From Euptelea pleiosperma (Eukaryota > Streptophyta > Magnoliopsida > Ranunculales > Eupteleaceae): DNA of 64,000 nucleotides. Under the pieces are notes generated by a model, which saw only the letters and a program-made list of their open reading frames with translations, had not been told where the DNA came from and made no database searches. The position numbers and the translations under genes were made by a program. The DNA is taken from assembly GCA_035048495.1 (NCBI GenBank), contig JASUTR010000179.1, positions 1-64,000 of the forward strand, given 5' to 3'. Shown here piece after piece: positions 1 through 14,216 of the stretch; positions within the stretch are counted from its first letter, which is position 1; every line of letters begins with the position of its first letter.

Positions 1-3000
1 CAAATGTGTTGAAACAATAGTAATGGTAGAATTCGAGTCTAATTACGAGGTCCGGTTGCGAAAAAGTCACAAGTTATAGGCTTCGGAATGTAAACACAAA
101 CTGAGTCCAATTTGAGACGTTGACGCTCGGATGGAGCTAAATTGTTTTTACTGTACCGAATCTTGTTTCCAACACTTCAAATGTGTTGAAACAATAGTAA
201 TGGAAGAATTTGAGTCTAATTACGAGGTCCGGTTGCGAAAAAGTCACAAGTTATAGGCTTCGGAATGTAACACAAAAACTGAGTCCAATTTGAGACGTTG
301 ACGCACGGATGGAGCGAACTTGTTTCGACTGTCACGAATCTTGTTCTAACACTTCAAATGTGTTGAAACAATAGTAATGGAAGAGTTTGAGTGTAATTTA
401 CGTGGTCCGGTTGCGAAAAAGTCACAAGTTATAGGCTTCGGAAGTAACACACAAACTGAGTCCAATTTGAGACGTTGACGCACGGATGGAGCTAACTTGT
501 TTCGACTGTCACGAATCTTGTTCCAACACTTCAAATATGTTGAAACAATAGTAATGGAAGAGTTGGAGTCAAATTATGAGGTCAACTTGCGAAAAAGTCA
601 CAAGTTATAGGCTTCGGAATGTAACACAAACTGAGTCCAATTTGAGACGTTGACGTACGGATGGAGCTAACTTGTTTCGACTGTCATGAATCTTGTTCCA
701 ACACTTCAAATGTGTTGAAACAATAGAATGGAAATTCGAGTCTAATTACGAGGTCCGGTTGCGAAAAAGTCACAAGTTATAGGCTTCGGAATGTAACACA
801 CAAACTGAGTCCAATTTGAGACGTTGACGCACGGATGGAGCTAACTTGTTTCGACTGTCATGAATCTTGTTCCAACACTTCAAATGTGTTGAAACAATAG
901 TAATGGAACAATTCGAGTCTAATTACGAGGTCCGGTTGCGAAAAAGTCACAAGTTATAGGCTTCGGAATGTAACACACAACTGAGTCCAATTTGAGACGT
1001 TGACGCACGGATGGAGCTAAATGTTTTACTGTACGAATCTTGTTCCAACACTTCAAATGTGTTGAAACAATAGTAATGGAAGAATTCGAGTCTAATTACG
1101 AGTCCGGTTGCGAAAAAGTCACAAGTTATAGGCTTCGGAATGTAACACACAAACTGAGTCCAATTTGAGACGTTGACGCACGGATGGAGCTAACTTGTTT
1201 CGACTGTCACCGAATCTTGTTCCAACACTTCAAATGTGTTGAAACAATAGTAATGGAAGAATTCGAGTCTAATTACGAGGTCCGGTTGCGAAAAAGTCAC
1301 AAGTTATAGGCTTCGGAATGTAACACACAAACTGAGTCCAATTTGAGACGTTGACGCACGGATGGAGCTAACTTGTTTTGACTATCCGAATCTTGTTCCA
1401 ACACTTCAAATCTGTTTGAAACAATAGTAATCGAAGAATTGAGTCTAATTACGAGGTCCGGTTGCGAAAAAGTCACAAGTTCTAGGCTTCGGAATGTAAC
1501 ACACAAACTGAGTCCAATTTGAGACGGTTGACGCACGGATGGAGCTAACTTGTTTCGACTGTCACGAATCTTGTTCCAACACTTCAAATGTGTTGAAACA
1601 ATAGTAATGGAAGAGTTGGAGTCAAATTATGAGGTCAACTTGCGAAAAAGTCACAAGTTATAGGCTTCGGAATGTAACATACAAACTGAGTCCAATTTGA
1701 GTCGTTGACGTACGGATGGAGCTAACTTGTTTCGACTGTCACGAATCTTGTTCCAACACTTTAAATGTGTTGAAACAATAGTAATGGAACAATTCGAGTC
1801 TAATTAAGAGGTCCGGTTGCGAAAGAGTCACAAGTTATAGGATTCGGAATGTAACACACAAACTGAGTCCAATTTGAGACGTTGACGCACGGATGGAGCT
1901 AACTTGTTTTGACTATCCCGAATCTTGTTCCAACACTTCAAATCTGTTGAAACAATAGTAATCGAAGAATTTGAGTCTAATTACGAGGTCCGGTTGCGAA
2001 AAAGTCACAAGTTATAGGCTTCGGAATGTAACACACAAACTGAGTCCAATTTGAGACGTTGACGCACGGATGGAGCTAACTTGTTTCGACTGTCACGAAT
2101 CTTGTTCCAACACTTCAAATGTGTTGAAACAATAGTAATGGAAGAGTTGGAGTCAAATTATGAGGTCAACTTGCGAAAAAGTCACAAGTTATAGGCTTCG
2201 GAATGTAACATACAAACTGAGTCCAATTTGAGACGTTGACGTACGGATGGAGCTAACTTGTTTTGACTGTCACGAATCTTGTTCCAACACTTTAAATGTG
2301 TTGAAACAATAGTAATGGAACAATTCGAGTCTAATTACGAGGCCCGGTTGCGTAAAAGTCACAAGTTATAGGCTTCGGAATGTAACACACAAACTGAGTC
2401 CAATTTGAGACGTTGACGCACGGATGGAGCTAATTTTTTTTACTATTCCGAATCTTATTCCAACACTTCAAATCTGTTGAAACAATAGTAATCGAAGAAT
2501 TTGATTCTAATTACGAGGTCCGGTTGCGAAAAAGTCACAAGTTATAGGCTTCGGAATGTAACACACAAACTGAGTCCAATTTGAGACGTTGATGCACGGA
2601 TGGAGCTAAATTGTTTTGACTGTACCGAATCTTGTTCCAACACTTCAAATGTGTTGAAACAATAGTAATGGAGGAATTTGAGTCTAATTACGAGGTCCGG
2701 TTGCGAAAAAGTCACAAGTTATAGGCTTCGGAATGTAACACACAAACTGAGTCCAATTTGAGACGTTGACGCACGGATGGAGCTAACTTGTTTCGACTGT
2801 CATGAATCTTGTTCCAACACTTCAAATGTGTTGAAACAATAGTAATGGAAGAATTCGAGTATAATTACGAGGTCCGGTTGCGAAAAAGTCACAAGTTATA
2901 GGCTTCGGAATGTAACACACAAACTGAGTCCAATTTGAGACGTTGACGCACGGATGGAGCTAACTTGTTTCGACTATCATGAATCTTGTTCCAACACTTC

Positions 3001-3070
3001 AAATGTGTTGAAACAATAGTAATGGGACAATTCGAGTCTAATTACGAGGTCCGGTTGCGAAAAAGTCACA

Positions 3071-6000
3071 AGTTATAGGCTTCGGAATGTAACACACAAA
3101 CTGAGTCCAATTTGAGACGTTGATGCACGGATGGAGCTAAATTGTTTTGACTGTACCGAATCTTGTTCCAACACTTCAAATGTGTTGAAACAATAGTAAT
3201 GAAGGAATTTGAGTCTAATTACGAGGTCCGGTTGCGAAAAAGTCACAAGTTATAGGCTTCGGAATGTAACACACAAACTGAGTCCAATTTGAGACGTTGA
3301 CGCACGGATGGAGCTAACTTGTTTCGACTATCATGAATCTTGTTTCAACACTTCAAATGTGTTGAAACAATAGTAATGCAAGAATTCGAGTATAATTACG
3401 AGGTCCGGTTGCGAAAAAGTCACAAGTTATAGGCTTCGGAATGTAACACACAAACTGAGTCCAATTTGAGACGTTGACGCACGGATGGAGCTAAATTGTT
3501 TTGCCTGTACCGAATCTTGTTCCAACACTTCAAATGTGTTGAAACAATAGTAATGGAAGAGTTGGAGTCAAATTATGAGGTCAACTTGCGAAAAAGTCAC
3601 AAGTTATAGGCTTCGGAATGTAACATACAAACTGAGTCCAATTTGAGACGTTGACGTACGGATGGAGTTAACTCGTTTCGACTGTCATGAATCTTGTTCC
3701 AACACTTCAAATGTGTTGAAACAATAGTAATGGAACAATTCGAGTCTAATTACGAGGTCCGGTTGCGAAAAAGTCACAAGTTATAGGCTTCGGAATGTAA
3801 CACACAAACTGAGTCCAATTTGAGACGTTGACGCACGGATGGAGCTAAATTGTTTTGCCTGTACCGAATCTTGTTCCAACTCTTCAAATGTGTTGAAACA
3901 ATAGTAATGGTAGAATTCGAGTCTAATTACGAGGTCCGGTTGCGAAAAAGTCACAAGTTATAGGCTTCGGAATGTAACACACAAACTGAGTCCAATTTGA
4001 GACGTTGACGCACGGATGGAGCTAAATTGTTTTTACTGTACCGAATCTTGTTCCAACACTTCAAATGTGTTGAAACAATAGTAATGGAAGAATTCGAGTC
4101 TAATTACGAGGTCCGGTTGCGAAAAAGTCACAAGTTATAGGCTTCAGAATGTAACACAAAACTGAGTCCAATTTGAGACGTTGACGCACGGATGGAGCGA
4201 ACTTGTTTCGACTGTCACGAATCTTGTTCTAACACTTCAAATGTGTTGAAACAATAGTAATGGAAGAGTTTGAGTGAATTTACGTGGTCCGGTTGCGAAA
4301 AAGTCACAAGTTATAGGCTTCGGAAAGTAACACACAAACTGAGTCCAATTTGAGATGTTGACGCACGGATGGAGCAAACTTGTTTCGACTGTCACGAATC
4401 TTGTTCCAACACTTTAAATGTGTTGAAACAATAGTAATGGAAGAGTTGGAGTCAAATTATGAGGTCAACTTGCGAAAAAGTCACAAGTTATAGGCTTCGG
4501 AATGTAACATACAAACCGAGTCCAATTTGAGACGTTGACGTACGGATGGAGCTAACTTGTTTCGACTGTCATGAATCTTGTTCCAACACTTCAAATGTGT
4601 TGAAACAATAGGAATAGATCAATTCGAGTCTAATTACGAGGTCCGGTTGCGAAAAAGTCACAAGTTATAGGCTTCGGAATGTAACACACAAACTAAGTCC
4701 AATTTGAGACGTGACGCACGGATGGAGCTAACTTGTTTCGACTGTCATGAATCTTGTTCCAACACTTCAAATGTGTTGAAACAATAGTAATGGAACAATT
4801 CGAGTCTAATTACGAGGTCCGGTTGCGAAAAAGTCACAAGTTATAGGCTTCGGAATGTAACACACAAACTGAGTCCAATTTGAGACGTTGACGCACGGAT
4901 GGAGCTAAATTGTTTTTACTGTACCGAATCTTGTTCCAACACTTCAAATGTGTTGAAACAATAGTAATGGAAGAATTCGAGTCTAATTACGAGATCCGGT
5001 TGCGAAAAAGTCACAAGTTATAGGCTTCGGAATGTAACACACAAACTGAGTCCAATTTGAGACGTTGACGCACGGATGGAGCTAACTTGTTTCGACTGTC
5101 ACGAATCTTGTTCCAACACTTCAAATGTGTTGAAACAATTGTAATGGAAGAATTCGAGTCTAATTACGAGGTCCGGTTGCGAAAAAGTCACAAGTTATAG
5201 GCTTCGGAATGTAACACACAAACTGAGTCCAATTTGAGACGTTGACGCACGGATGGAGCTAACTTGTTTTGACTATCCCGAATCTTGTTCCAACACTTCA
5301 AATCTGTTGAAACAATAGTAATCGAAGAATTTGAGTCTAATTACGAGGTCCGGTTGCGAAAAAGTCACAAGTTATAGGCTTCGGAATGTAACACACAAAC
5401 TGAGTCCAATTTGAGACGTTGACGCACGGATGGAGCTAACTTGTTTCGACTGTCACGAATCTTGTTCCAACACTTCAAATGTGTTGAAACAATAGTAATG
5501 GAAGAGTTGGAGTCAAATTATGAGGTGAACTTGCGAAAAAGTCACAACTTATAGGCTTCGGAATGTAACATACAAACTGAGTCCAATTTGAGACGTTGAC
5601 GTACGGATGGAGCTAACTTGTTTTGACTGTCACGAATCTTGTTCCAACACTTTAAATGTGTTGAAACAATAGTAATGGAACAATTCGAATCTAATTCCGA
5701 GGCCCGGTTGCATAAAAGTCACAAGTTATAGGCTTCGGAATGTAACACACAAACTGAGTCCAATTTGAGACGTTGACGCACGGATGGAGCTAACTTTTTT
5801 TGACTATTCCGAATCTTATTCCAACACTTCAAATCTGTTGAAACAATAGTAATCGAAGAATTTGATTCTAATTACGAGGTCCGGTTGCGAAAAAGTCACA
5901 AGTTATAGGCTTCGGAATGTAACACACAAACTGAGTCCAATTTGAGACGTTGATGCACGGATGGAGCTAAATTGTTTTGACTGTACCGAATCTTGTTCCA

Positions 6001-8553
6001 ACACTTCAAATGTGTTGAAACAATAGTAATGGAGGAATTTGAGTCTAATTACGAGGTCCGGTTGCGAAAAAGTCACAAGTTATAGTCTTCGGAATGTAAC
6101 ACACAAACTGAGTCCAATTTGAGACGTTGATGCACGGATGGAGCTAAATTGTTTTGACTGTACCGAATCTTGTTCCAACACTTCAAATGTGTTGAAACAA
6201 TTGTAATGGAGGAATTTGAGTCTAATTACGAGGTCCGGTTGCGAAAAAGTCACAAGTTATAGGCTTCGGAATGTAACACACAAACTGAGTCCAATTTGAG
6301 ACGTTGACGCACGGATGGAGCTAACTTGTTTCGACTGTCACGAATCTTTTTCCAACACTTCAAATGTGTTGAAACAATAGTAATGGAAGAGTTGGAGTCA
6401 AATTATGAGGTCAACTTGCGAAAAAGTCAAAAGTTATAGGCTTCGGAATGTAACATACAAACTGAGTCCAATTTGAGACGTTGACGTACGGATGGAGCTA
6501 ACTTGTTTCGACTGTCATGAATCTTGTTCCAACACTTTAAATGTGTTGAAACAATAGTAATGGAACAATTCGAGTCTAATTACGAGGTCCGGTTGCGAAA
6601 AAGTCACAAGTTATAGGCTTCGAAATGTAACACACAAACTGAGTCCAATTTGAGACGTTGATGCACGGATGGAGCTAAATTGTTTTGACTGTACCGAATC
6701 TTGTTCCAACACTTCAAATGTGTTGAAACAATAGTAATGGAGGAATTTGAGTCTAATTACGAGGTCCGGTTGCGAAAAAGTCACAAGTTATAGGCTTCGG
6801 AATGTAACACACAAACTGAGTCCAATTTGAGACATTGACGCACGGATGGAGCTAACTTGTTTCGACTGTCATGAATCTTGTTCCAACACTTCAAATGTGT
6901 TGAAACAATAGTAATGGAAGAATTCGAGTATAATTACGAGGTCCGGTTGCGAAAAAGTCACAAGTTATAGGCTTCGGAATGTAACACACAAACTGAGTCC
7001 AATTTGAGACGTTGACGCACGGATGGAGCTAAATTGTTTTGCCTGTACCGAATCTTGTTCCAACACTTCAAATGTGTTGAAACAATAGTAATGGAAGAAT
7101 TCGAGTCTAATTACGAGGTCCGGTTGCGAAAAAGTCACAAGTTATAGGCTTCAGAATGTAACACAAAACTGAGTCCAATTTGAGACGTTGACGCACGGAT
7201 GGAGCGAACTTGTTTCGACTGTCACGAATCTTGTTCTAACACTTCAAATGTGTTGAAACAATAGTAATGGAAGAGTTTGAGTGAATTTACGTGGTACGGT
7301 TGCGAAAAAGTCACAAGTTATAGGCTTCGGAAATTAACACACAAACTGAGTCCAATTTGAGATGTTGACGCACGGATGGAGCTAACTTGTTTCGACTGTC
7401 ACGAATCTTGTTCCAACACTTCAAATGTGTTGAAACAATAGTAATGGAAGAGTTGGAGTCAAATTATGAGGTCAACTTGCGAAAAAGTCACAAGTTATAG
7501 GCTTCGGAATGTAACATACAAACCGAGTCCAATTTGAGACGTTGACGTACGGATGGAGCTAACTTGTTTCGACTGTCATGAATCTTGTTCCAACACTTCA
7601 AATGTGTTGAAACAATAGGAATAGATCAATTCGAGTTTAATTACGAGGTCCGGTTGCGAAAAAGTCACAAGTTATAGGCTTCGGAATGTAACACACAAAC
7701 TAAGTCCAATTTGAGACGTTGACGCACGGATGGAGCTAACTTGTTTCGACTGTCATGAATCTTGTTCCAACACTTCAAATGTGTTGAAACAATAGTAATG
7801 GAACAATTCGAGTCTAATTACGAGGCCCGGTTGCGAAAAAGTCACAAGTTATAGGCTTCGGAATGTAACACACAAACTGAGTCCAATTTGAGACATTGAC
7901 GCACGGATGGAGCTAACTTGTTTCGACTGTCATGAATCTTGTTCCAACACTTCAAATGTGTTGAAACAATAGTAATGGAAGAATTCGAGTATAATTACGA
8001 GGTCCGGTTGCGAAAAAGTCACAAGTTATAGGCTTCGGAATGTAACACACAAACTGAGTCCAATTTGAGACGTTGACGCACGGATGGAGCTAAATTGTTT
8101 TGCCTGTACCGAATCTTGTTCCAACACTTCAAATGTGTTGAAACAATAGTAATGGAAGAATTCGAGTCTAATTACGAGGTCCGGTTGCGAAAAAGTCACA
8201 AGTTATAGGCTTCAGAATGTAACACAAAACTGAGTCCAATTTGAGACGTTGACGCACGGATGGAGCTAACTTGTTACGACTGTCACGAATCTTGTTCCAA
8301 CACTTCAAATGTGTTGAAACAATAGTAATGGAAGAGTTGGAGTCAAATTATGAGGTCAACTTGCGAAAAAGTCACAAGTTATAGGCTTCGGAATGTAACA
8401 TACAAACTGAGTCCAATTTGAGACGTTGACGTACGGATGGAGTTAACTTGTTTCGACTGTCATGAGTCTTGTTCCAACACTTCAAATGTGTTGAAAAAAT
8501 AGTAGTGGAACAATTCGAGTCTAATTACGAGGTCCGGTTGCGAAAAAGTCATA
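3071..8553. repeat. Higher-order satellite block, copy 1 (31 monomers)
   Basis: Every diagnostic variant here recurs in the same order 5483-5484 bp downstream. Examples are the GAAGGAATTT variant at 3201 and 8684, and the GCAAGAATTC variant at 3378 and 8861. The offset changes from 5483 to 5484 because copy 1 lacks one T near 4712 (GACGTGACG against GACGTTGACG). The unit equals 31 monomers. The left edge lies near 3070, where AAGTCACAAG on this side meets AAGTCATAAG on the other. Confidence 0.9.
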
Positions 8554-11500
8554 AGTTATAGGCTTCGGAATGTAACACACAAACTGAGTCCAATTTGAGA
8601 CGTTGATGCACGGATGGAGCTAAATTGTTTTGACTGTACCGAATCTTGTTCCAACACTTCAAATGTGTTGAAACAATAGTAATGAAGGAATTTGAGTCTA
8701 ATTACGAGGTCCGGTTGCGAAAAAGTCACAAGTTATAGGCTTCGGAATGTAACACACAAACTGAGTCCAATTTGAGACGTTGACGCACGGATGGAGCTAA
8801 CTTGTTTCGACTATCATGAATCTTGTTTCAACACTTCAAATGTGTTGAAACAATAGTAATGCAAGAATTCGAGTATAATTACGAGGTCCGGTTGCGAAAA
8901 AGTCACAAGTTATAGGCTTCGGAATGTAACACACAAACTGAGTCCAATTTGAGACGTTGACGCACGGATGGAGCTAAATTGTTTTGCCTGTACCGAATCT
9001 TGTTCCAACACTTCAAATGTGTTGAAACAATAGTAATGGAAGAGTTGGAGTCAAATTATGAGGTCAACTTGCGAAAAAGTCACAAGTTATAGGCTTCGGA
9101 ATGTAACATACAAACTGAGTCCAATTTGAGACGTTGACGTACGGATGGAGTTAACTCGTTTCGACTGTCATGAATCTTGTTCCAACACTTCAAATGTGTT
9201 GAAACAATAGTAATGGAACAATTCGAGTCTAATTACGAGGTCCGGTTGCGAAAAAGTCACAAGTTATAGGCTTCGGAATGTAACACACAAACTGAGTCCA
9301 ATTTGAGACGTTGACGCACGGATGGAGCTAAATTGTTTTGCCTGTACCGAATCTTGTTCCAACTCTTCAAATGTGTTGAAACAATAGTAATGGTAGAATT
9401 CGAGTCTAATTACGAGGTCCGGTTGCGAAAAAGTCACAAGTTATAGGCTTCGGAATGTAACACACAAACTGAGTCCAATTTGAGACGTTGACGCACGGAT
9501 GGAGCTAAATTGTTTTTACTGTACCGAATCTTGTTCCAACACTTCAAATGTGTTGAAACAATAGTAATGGAAGAATTCGAGTCTAATTACGAGGTCCGGT
9601 TGCGAAAAAGTCACAAGTTATAGGCTTCAGAATGTAACACAAAACTGAGTCCAATTTGAGACGTTGACGCACGGATGGAGCGAACTTGTTTCGACTGTCA
9701 CGAATCTTGTTCTAACACTTCAAATGTGTTGAAACAATAGTAATGGAAGAGTTTGAGTGAATTTACGTGGTCCGGTTGCGAAAAAGTCACAAGTTATAGG
9801 CTTCGGAAAGTAACACACAAACTGAGTCCAATTTGAGATGTTGACGCACGGATGGAGCAAACTTGTTTCGACTGTCACGAATCTTGTTCCAACACTTTAA
9901 ATGTGTTGAAACAATAGTAATGGAAGAGTTGGAGTCAAATTATGAGGTCAACTTGCGAAAAAGTCACAAGTTATAGGCTTCGGAATGTAACATACAAACC
10001 GAGTCCAATTTGAGACGTTGACGTACGGATGGAGCTAACTTGTTTCGACTGTCATGAATCTTGTTCCAACACTTCAAATGTGTTGAAACAATAGGAATAG
10101 ATCAATTCGAGTCTAATTACGAGGTCCGGTTGCGAAAAAGTCACAAGTTATAGGCTTCGGAATGTAACACACAAACTAAGTCCAATTTGAGACGTTGACG
10201 CACGGATGGAGCTAACTTGTTTCGACTGTCATGAATCTTGTTCCAACACTTCAAATGTGTTGAAACAATAGTAATGGAACAATTCGAGTCTAATTACGAG
10301 GTCCGGTTGCGAAAAAGTCACAAGTTATAGGCTTCGGAATGTAACACACAAACTGAGTCCAATTTGAGACGTTGACGCACGGATGGAGCTAAATTGTTTT
10401 TACTGTACCGAATCTTGTTCCAACACTTCAAATGTGTTGAAACAATAGTAATGGAAGAATTCGAGTCTAATTACGAGATCCGGTTGCGAAAAAGTCACAA
10501 GTTATAGGCTTCGGAATGTAACACACAAACTGAGTCCAATTTGAGACGTTGACGCACGGATGGAGCTAACTTGTTTCGACTGTCACGAATCTTGTTCCAA
10601 CACTTCAAATGTGTTGAAACAATTGTAATGGAAGAATTCGAGTCTAATTACGAGGTCCGGTTGCGAAAAAGTCACAAGTTATAGGCTTCGGAATGTAACA
10701 CACAAACTGAGTCCAATTTGAGACGTTGACGCACGGATGGAGCTAACTTGTTTTGACTATCCCGAATCTTGTTCCAACACTTCAAATCTGTTGAAACAAT
10801 AGTAATCGAAGAATTTGAGTCTAATTACGAGGTCCGGTTGCGAAAAAGTCACAAGTTATAGGCTTCGGAATGTAACACACAAACTGAGTCCAATTTGAGA
10901 CGTTGACGCACGGATGGAGCTAACTTGTTTCGACTGTCACGAATCTTGTTCCAACACTTCAAATGTGTTGAAACAATAGTAATGGAAGAGTTGGAGTCAA
11001 ATTATGAGGTGAACTTGCGAAAAAGTCACAACTTATAGGCTTCGGAATGTAACATACAAACTGAGTCCAATTTGAGACGTTGACGTACGGATGGAGCTAA
11101 CTTGTTTTGACTGTCACGAATCTTGTTCCAACACTTTAAATGTGTTGAAACAATAGTAATGGAACAATTCGAATCTAATTCCGAGGCCCGGTTGCATAAA
11201 AGTCACAAGTTATAGGCTTCGGAATGTAACACACAAACTGAGTCCAATTTGAGACGTTGACGCACGGATGGAGCTAACTTTTTTTGACTATTCCGAATCT
11301 TATTCCAACACTTCAAATCTGTTGAAACAATAGTAATCGAAGAATTTGATTCTAATTACGAGGTCCGGTTGCGAAAAAGTCACAAGTTATAGGCTTCGGA
11401 ATGTAACACACAAACTGAGTCCAATTTGAGACGTTGATGCACGGATGGAGCTAAATTGTTTTGACTGTACCGAATCTTGTTCCAACACTTCAAATGTGTT

Positions 11501-14079
11501 GAAACAATAGTAATGGAGGAATTTGAGTCTAATTACGAGGTCCGGTTGCGAAAAAGTCACAAGTTATAGTCTTCGGAATGTAACACACAAACTGAGTCCA
11601 ATTTGAGACGTTGATGCACGGATGGAGCTAAATTGTTTTGACTGTACCGAATCTTGTTCCAACACTTCAAATGTGTTGAAACAATTGTAATGGAGGAATT
11701 TGAGTCTAATTACGAGGTCCGGTTGCGAAAAAGTCACAAGTTATAGGCTTCGGAATGTAACACACAAACTGAGTCCAATTTGAGACGTTGACGCACGGAT
11801 GGAGCTAACTTGTTTCGACTGTCACGAATCTTTTTCCAACACTTCAAATGTGTTGAAACAATAGTAATGGAAGAGTTGGAGTCAAATTATGAGGTCAACT
11901 TGCGAAAAAGTCAAAAGTTATAGGCTTCGGAATGTAACATACAAACTGAGTCCAATTTGAGACGTTGACGTACGGATGGAGCTAACTTGTTTCGACTGTC
12001 ATGAATCTTGTTCCAACACTTTAAATGTGTTGAAACAATAGTAATGGAACAATTCGAGTCTAATTACGAGGTCCGGTTGCGAAAAAGTCACAAGTTATAG
12101 GCTTCGAAATGTAACACACAAACTGAGTCCAATTTGAGACGTTGATGCACGGATGGAGCTAAATTGTTTTGACTGTACCGAATCTTGTTCCAACACTTCA
12201 AATGTGTTGAAACAATAGTAATGGAGGAATTTGAGTCTAATTACGAGGTCCGGTTGCGAAAAAGTCACAAGTTATAGGCTTCGGAATGTAACACACAAAC
12301 TGAGTCCAATTTGAGACATTGACGCACGGATGGAGCTAACTTGTTTCGACTGTCATGAATCTTGTTCCAACACTTCAAATGTGTTGAAACAATAGTAATG
12401 GAAGAATTCGAGTATAATTACGAGGTCCGGTTGCGAAAAAGTCACAAGTTATAGGCTTCGGAATGTAACACACAAACTGAGTCCAATTTGAGACGTTGAC
12501 GCACGGATGGAGCTAAATTGTTTTGCCTGTACCGAATCTTGTTCCAACACTTCAAATGTGTTGAAACAATAGTAATGGAAGAATTCGAGTCTAATTACGA
12601 GGTCCGGTTGCGAAAAAGTCACAAGTTATAGGCTTCAGAATGTAACACAAAACTGAGTCCAATTTGAGACGTTGACGCACGGATGGAGCGAACTTGTTTC
12701 GACTGTCACGAATCTTGTTCTAACACTTCAAATGTGTTGAAACAATAGTAATGGAAGAGTTTGAGTGAATTTACGTGGTACGGTTGCGAAAAAGTCACAA
12801 GTTATAGGCTTCGGAAATTAACACACAAACTGAGTCCAATTTGAGATGTTGACGCACGGATGGAGCTAACTTGTTTCGACTGTCACGAATCTTGTTCCAA
12901 CACTTCAAATGTGTTGAAACAATAGTAATGGAAGAGTTGGAGTCAAATTATGAGGTCAACTTGCGAAAAAGTCACAAGTTATAGGCTTCGGAATGTAACA
13001 TACAAACCGAGTCCAATTTGAGACGTTGACGTACGGATGGAGCTAACTTGTTTCGACTGTCATGAATCTTGTTCCAACACTTCAAATGTGTTGAAACAAT
13101 AGGAATAGATCAATTCGAGTTTAATTACGAGGTCCGGTTGCGAAAAAGTCACAAGTTATAGGCTTCGGAATGTAACACACAAACTAAGTCCAATTTGAGA
13201 CGTTGACGCACGGATGGAGCTAACTTGTTTCGACTGTCATGAATCTTGTTCCAACACTTCAAATGTGTTGAAACAATAGTAATGGAACAATTCGAGTCTA
13301 ATTACGAGGCCCGGTTGCGAAAAAGTCACAAGTTATAGGCTTCGGAATGTAACACACAAACTGAGTCCAATTTGAGACATTGACGCACGGATGGAGCTAA
13401 CTTGTTTCGACTGTCATGAATCTTGTTCCAACACTTCAAATGTGTTGAAACAATAGTAATGGAAGAATTCGAGTATAATTACGAGGTCCGGTTGCGAAAA
13501 AGTCACAAGTTATAGGCTTCGGAATGTAACACACAAACTGAGTCCAATTTGAGACGTTGACGCACGGATGGAGCTAAATTGTTTTGCCTGTACCGAATCT
13601 TGTTCCAACACTTCAAATGTGTTGAAACAATAGTAATGGAAGAATTCGAGTCTAATTACGAGGTCCGGTTGCGAAAAAGTCACAAGTTATAGGCTTCAGA
13701 ATGTAACACAAAACTGAGTCCAATTTGAGACGTTGACGCACGGATGGAGCTAACTTGTTACGACTGTCACGAATCTTGTTCCAACACTTCAAATGTGTTG
13801 AAACAATAGTAATGGAAGAGTTGGAGTCAAATTATGAGGTCAACTTGCGAAAAAGTCACAAGTTATAGGCTTCGGAATGTAACATACAAACTGAGTCCAA
13901 TTTGAGACGTTGACGTACGGATGGAGTTAACTTGTTTCGACTGTCATGAGTCTTGTTCCAACACTTCAAATGTGTTGAAAAAATAGTAGTGGAACAATTC
14001 GAGTCTAATTACGAGGTCCGGTTGCGAAAAAGTCATAAGTTATAGGCTTCGGAATGTAACACACAAACTGAGTCCAATT
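8554..14079. repeat. Higher-order satellite block, copy 2 (31 monomers)
   Basis: This is the tandem partner of 3071-8553. The AAAAAATAGTAGTGG variant at about 8494 recurs at about 13978, which fixes the period at 5484 bp. Correspondence stops near 14079, where CAATTTTAGACGTTGACG replaces the expected CAATTTGAGACGTTGATG. Near-identity by eye over 5.5 kb implies a recent duplication, for example by unequal exchange. Confidence 0.9.
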
Positions 14080-14143
14080 TTAGACGTTGACGCACGGATG
14101 GAGCTATATTGTTTTGCCTGTACCGAATCTTGTTCCAACTCTT

Positions 14144-14216
14144 CAAATGTGTTGAAACAATAGTAATGGAAGAATTCGAGTCTAATTCGACTGTCATGAA
14201 TCTTGTTCCAACACTT
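14144..14216. repeat. Truncated satellite monomer (73 bp), first copy
   Basis: The distance between successive CAAATGTGTTG motifs drops from about 177 to 73 bp. The sequence jumps from GAGTCTAATT straight into CGACTGTCATG, so about 104 bp of a monomer are missing. The breakpoint joins two non-equivalent monomer positions. Confidence 0.9.

Noticed and set aside
346..1587. Minus-strand open frames of 62-96 codons in the satellite
   Set aside because: They follow the repeat period, break with each indel and have no domain.
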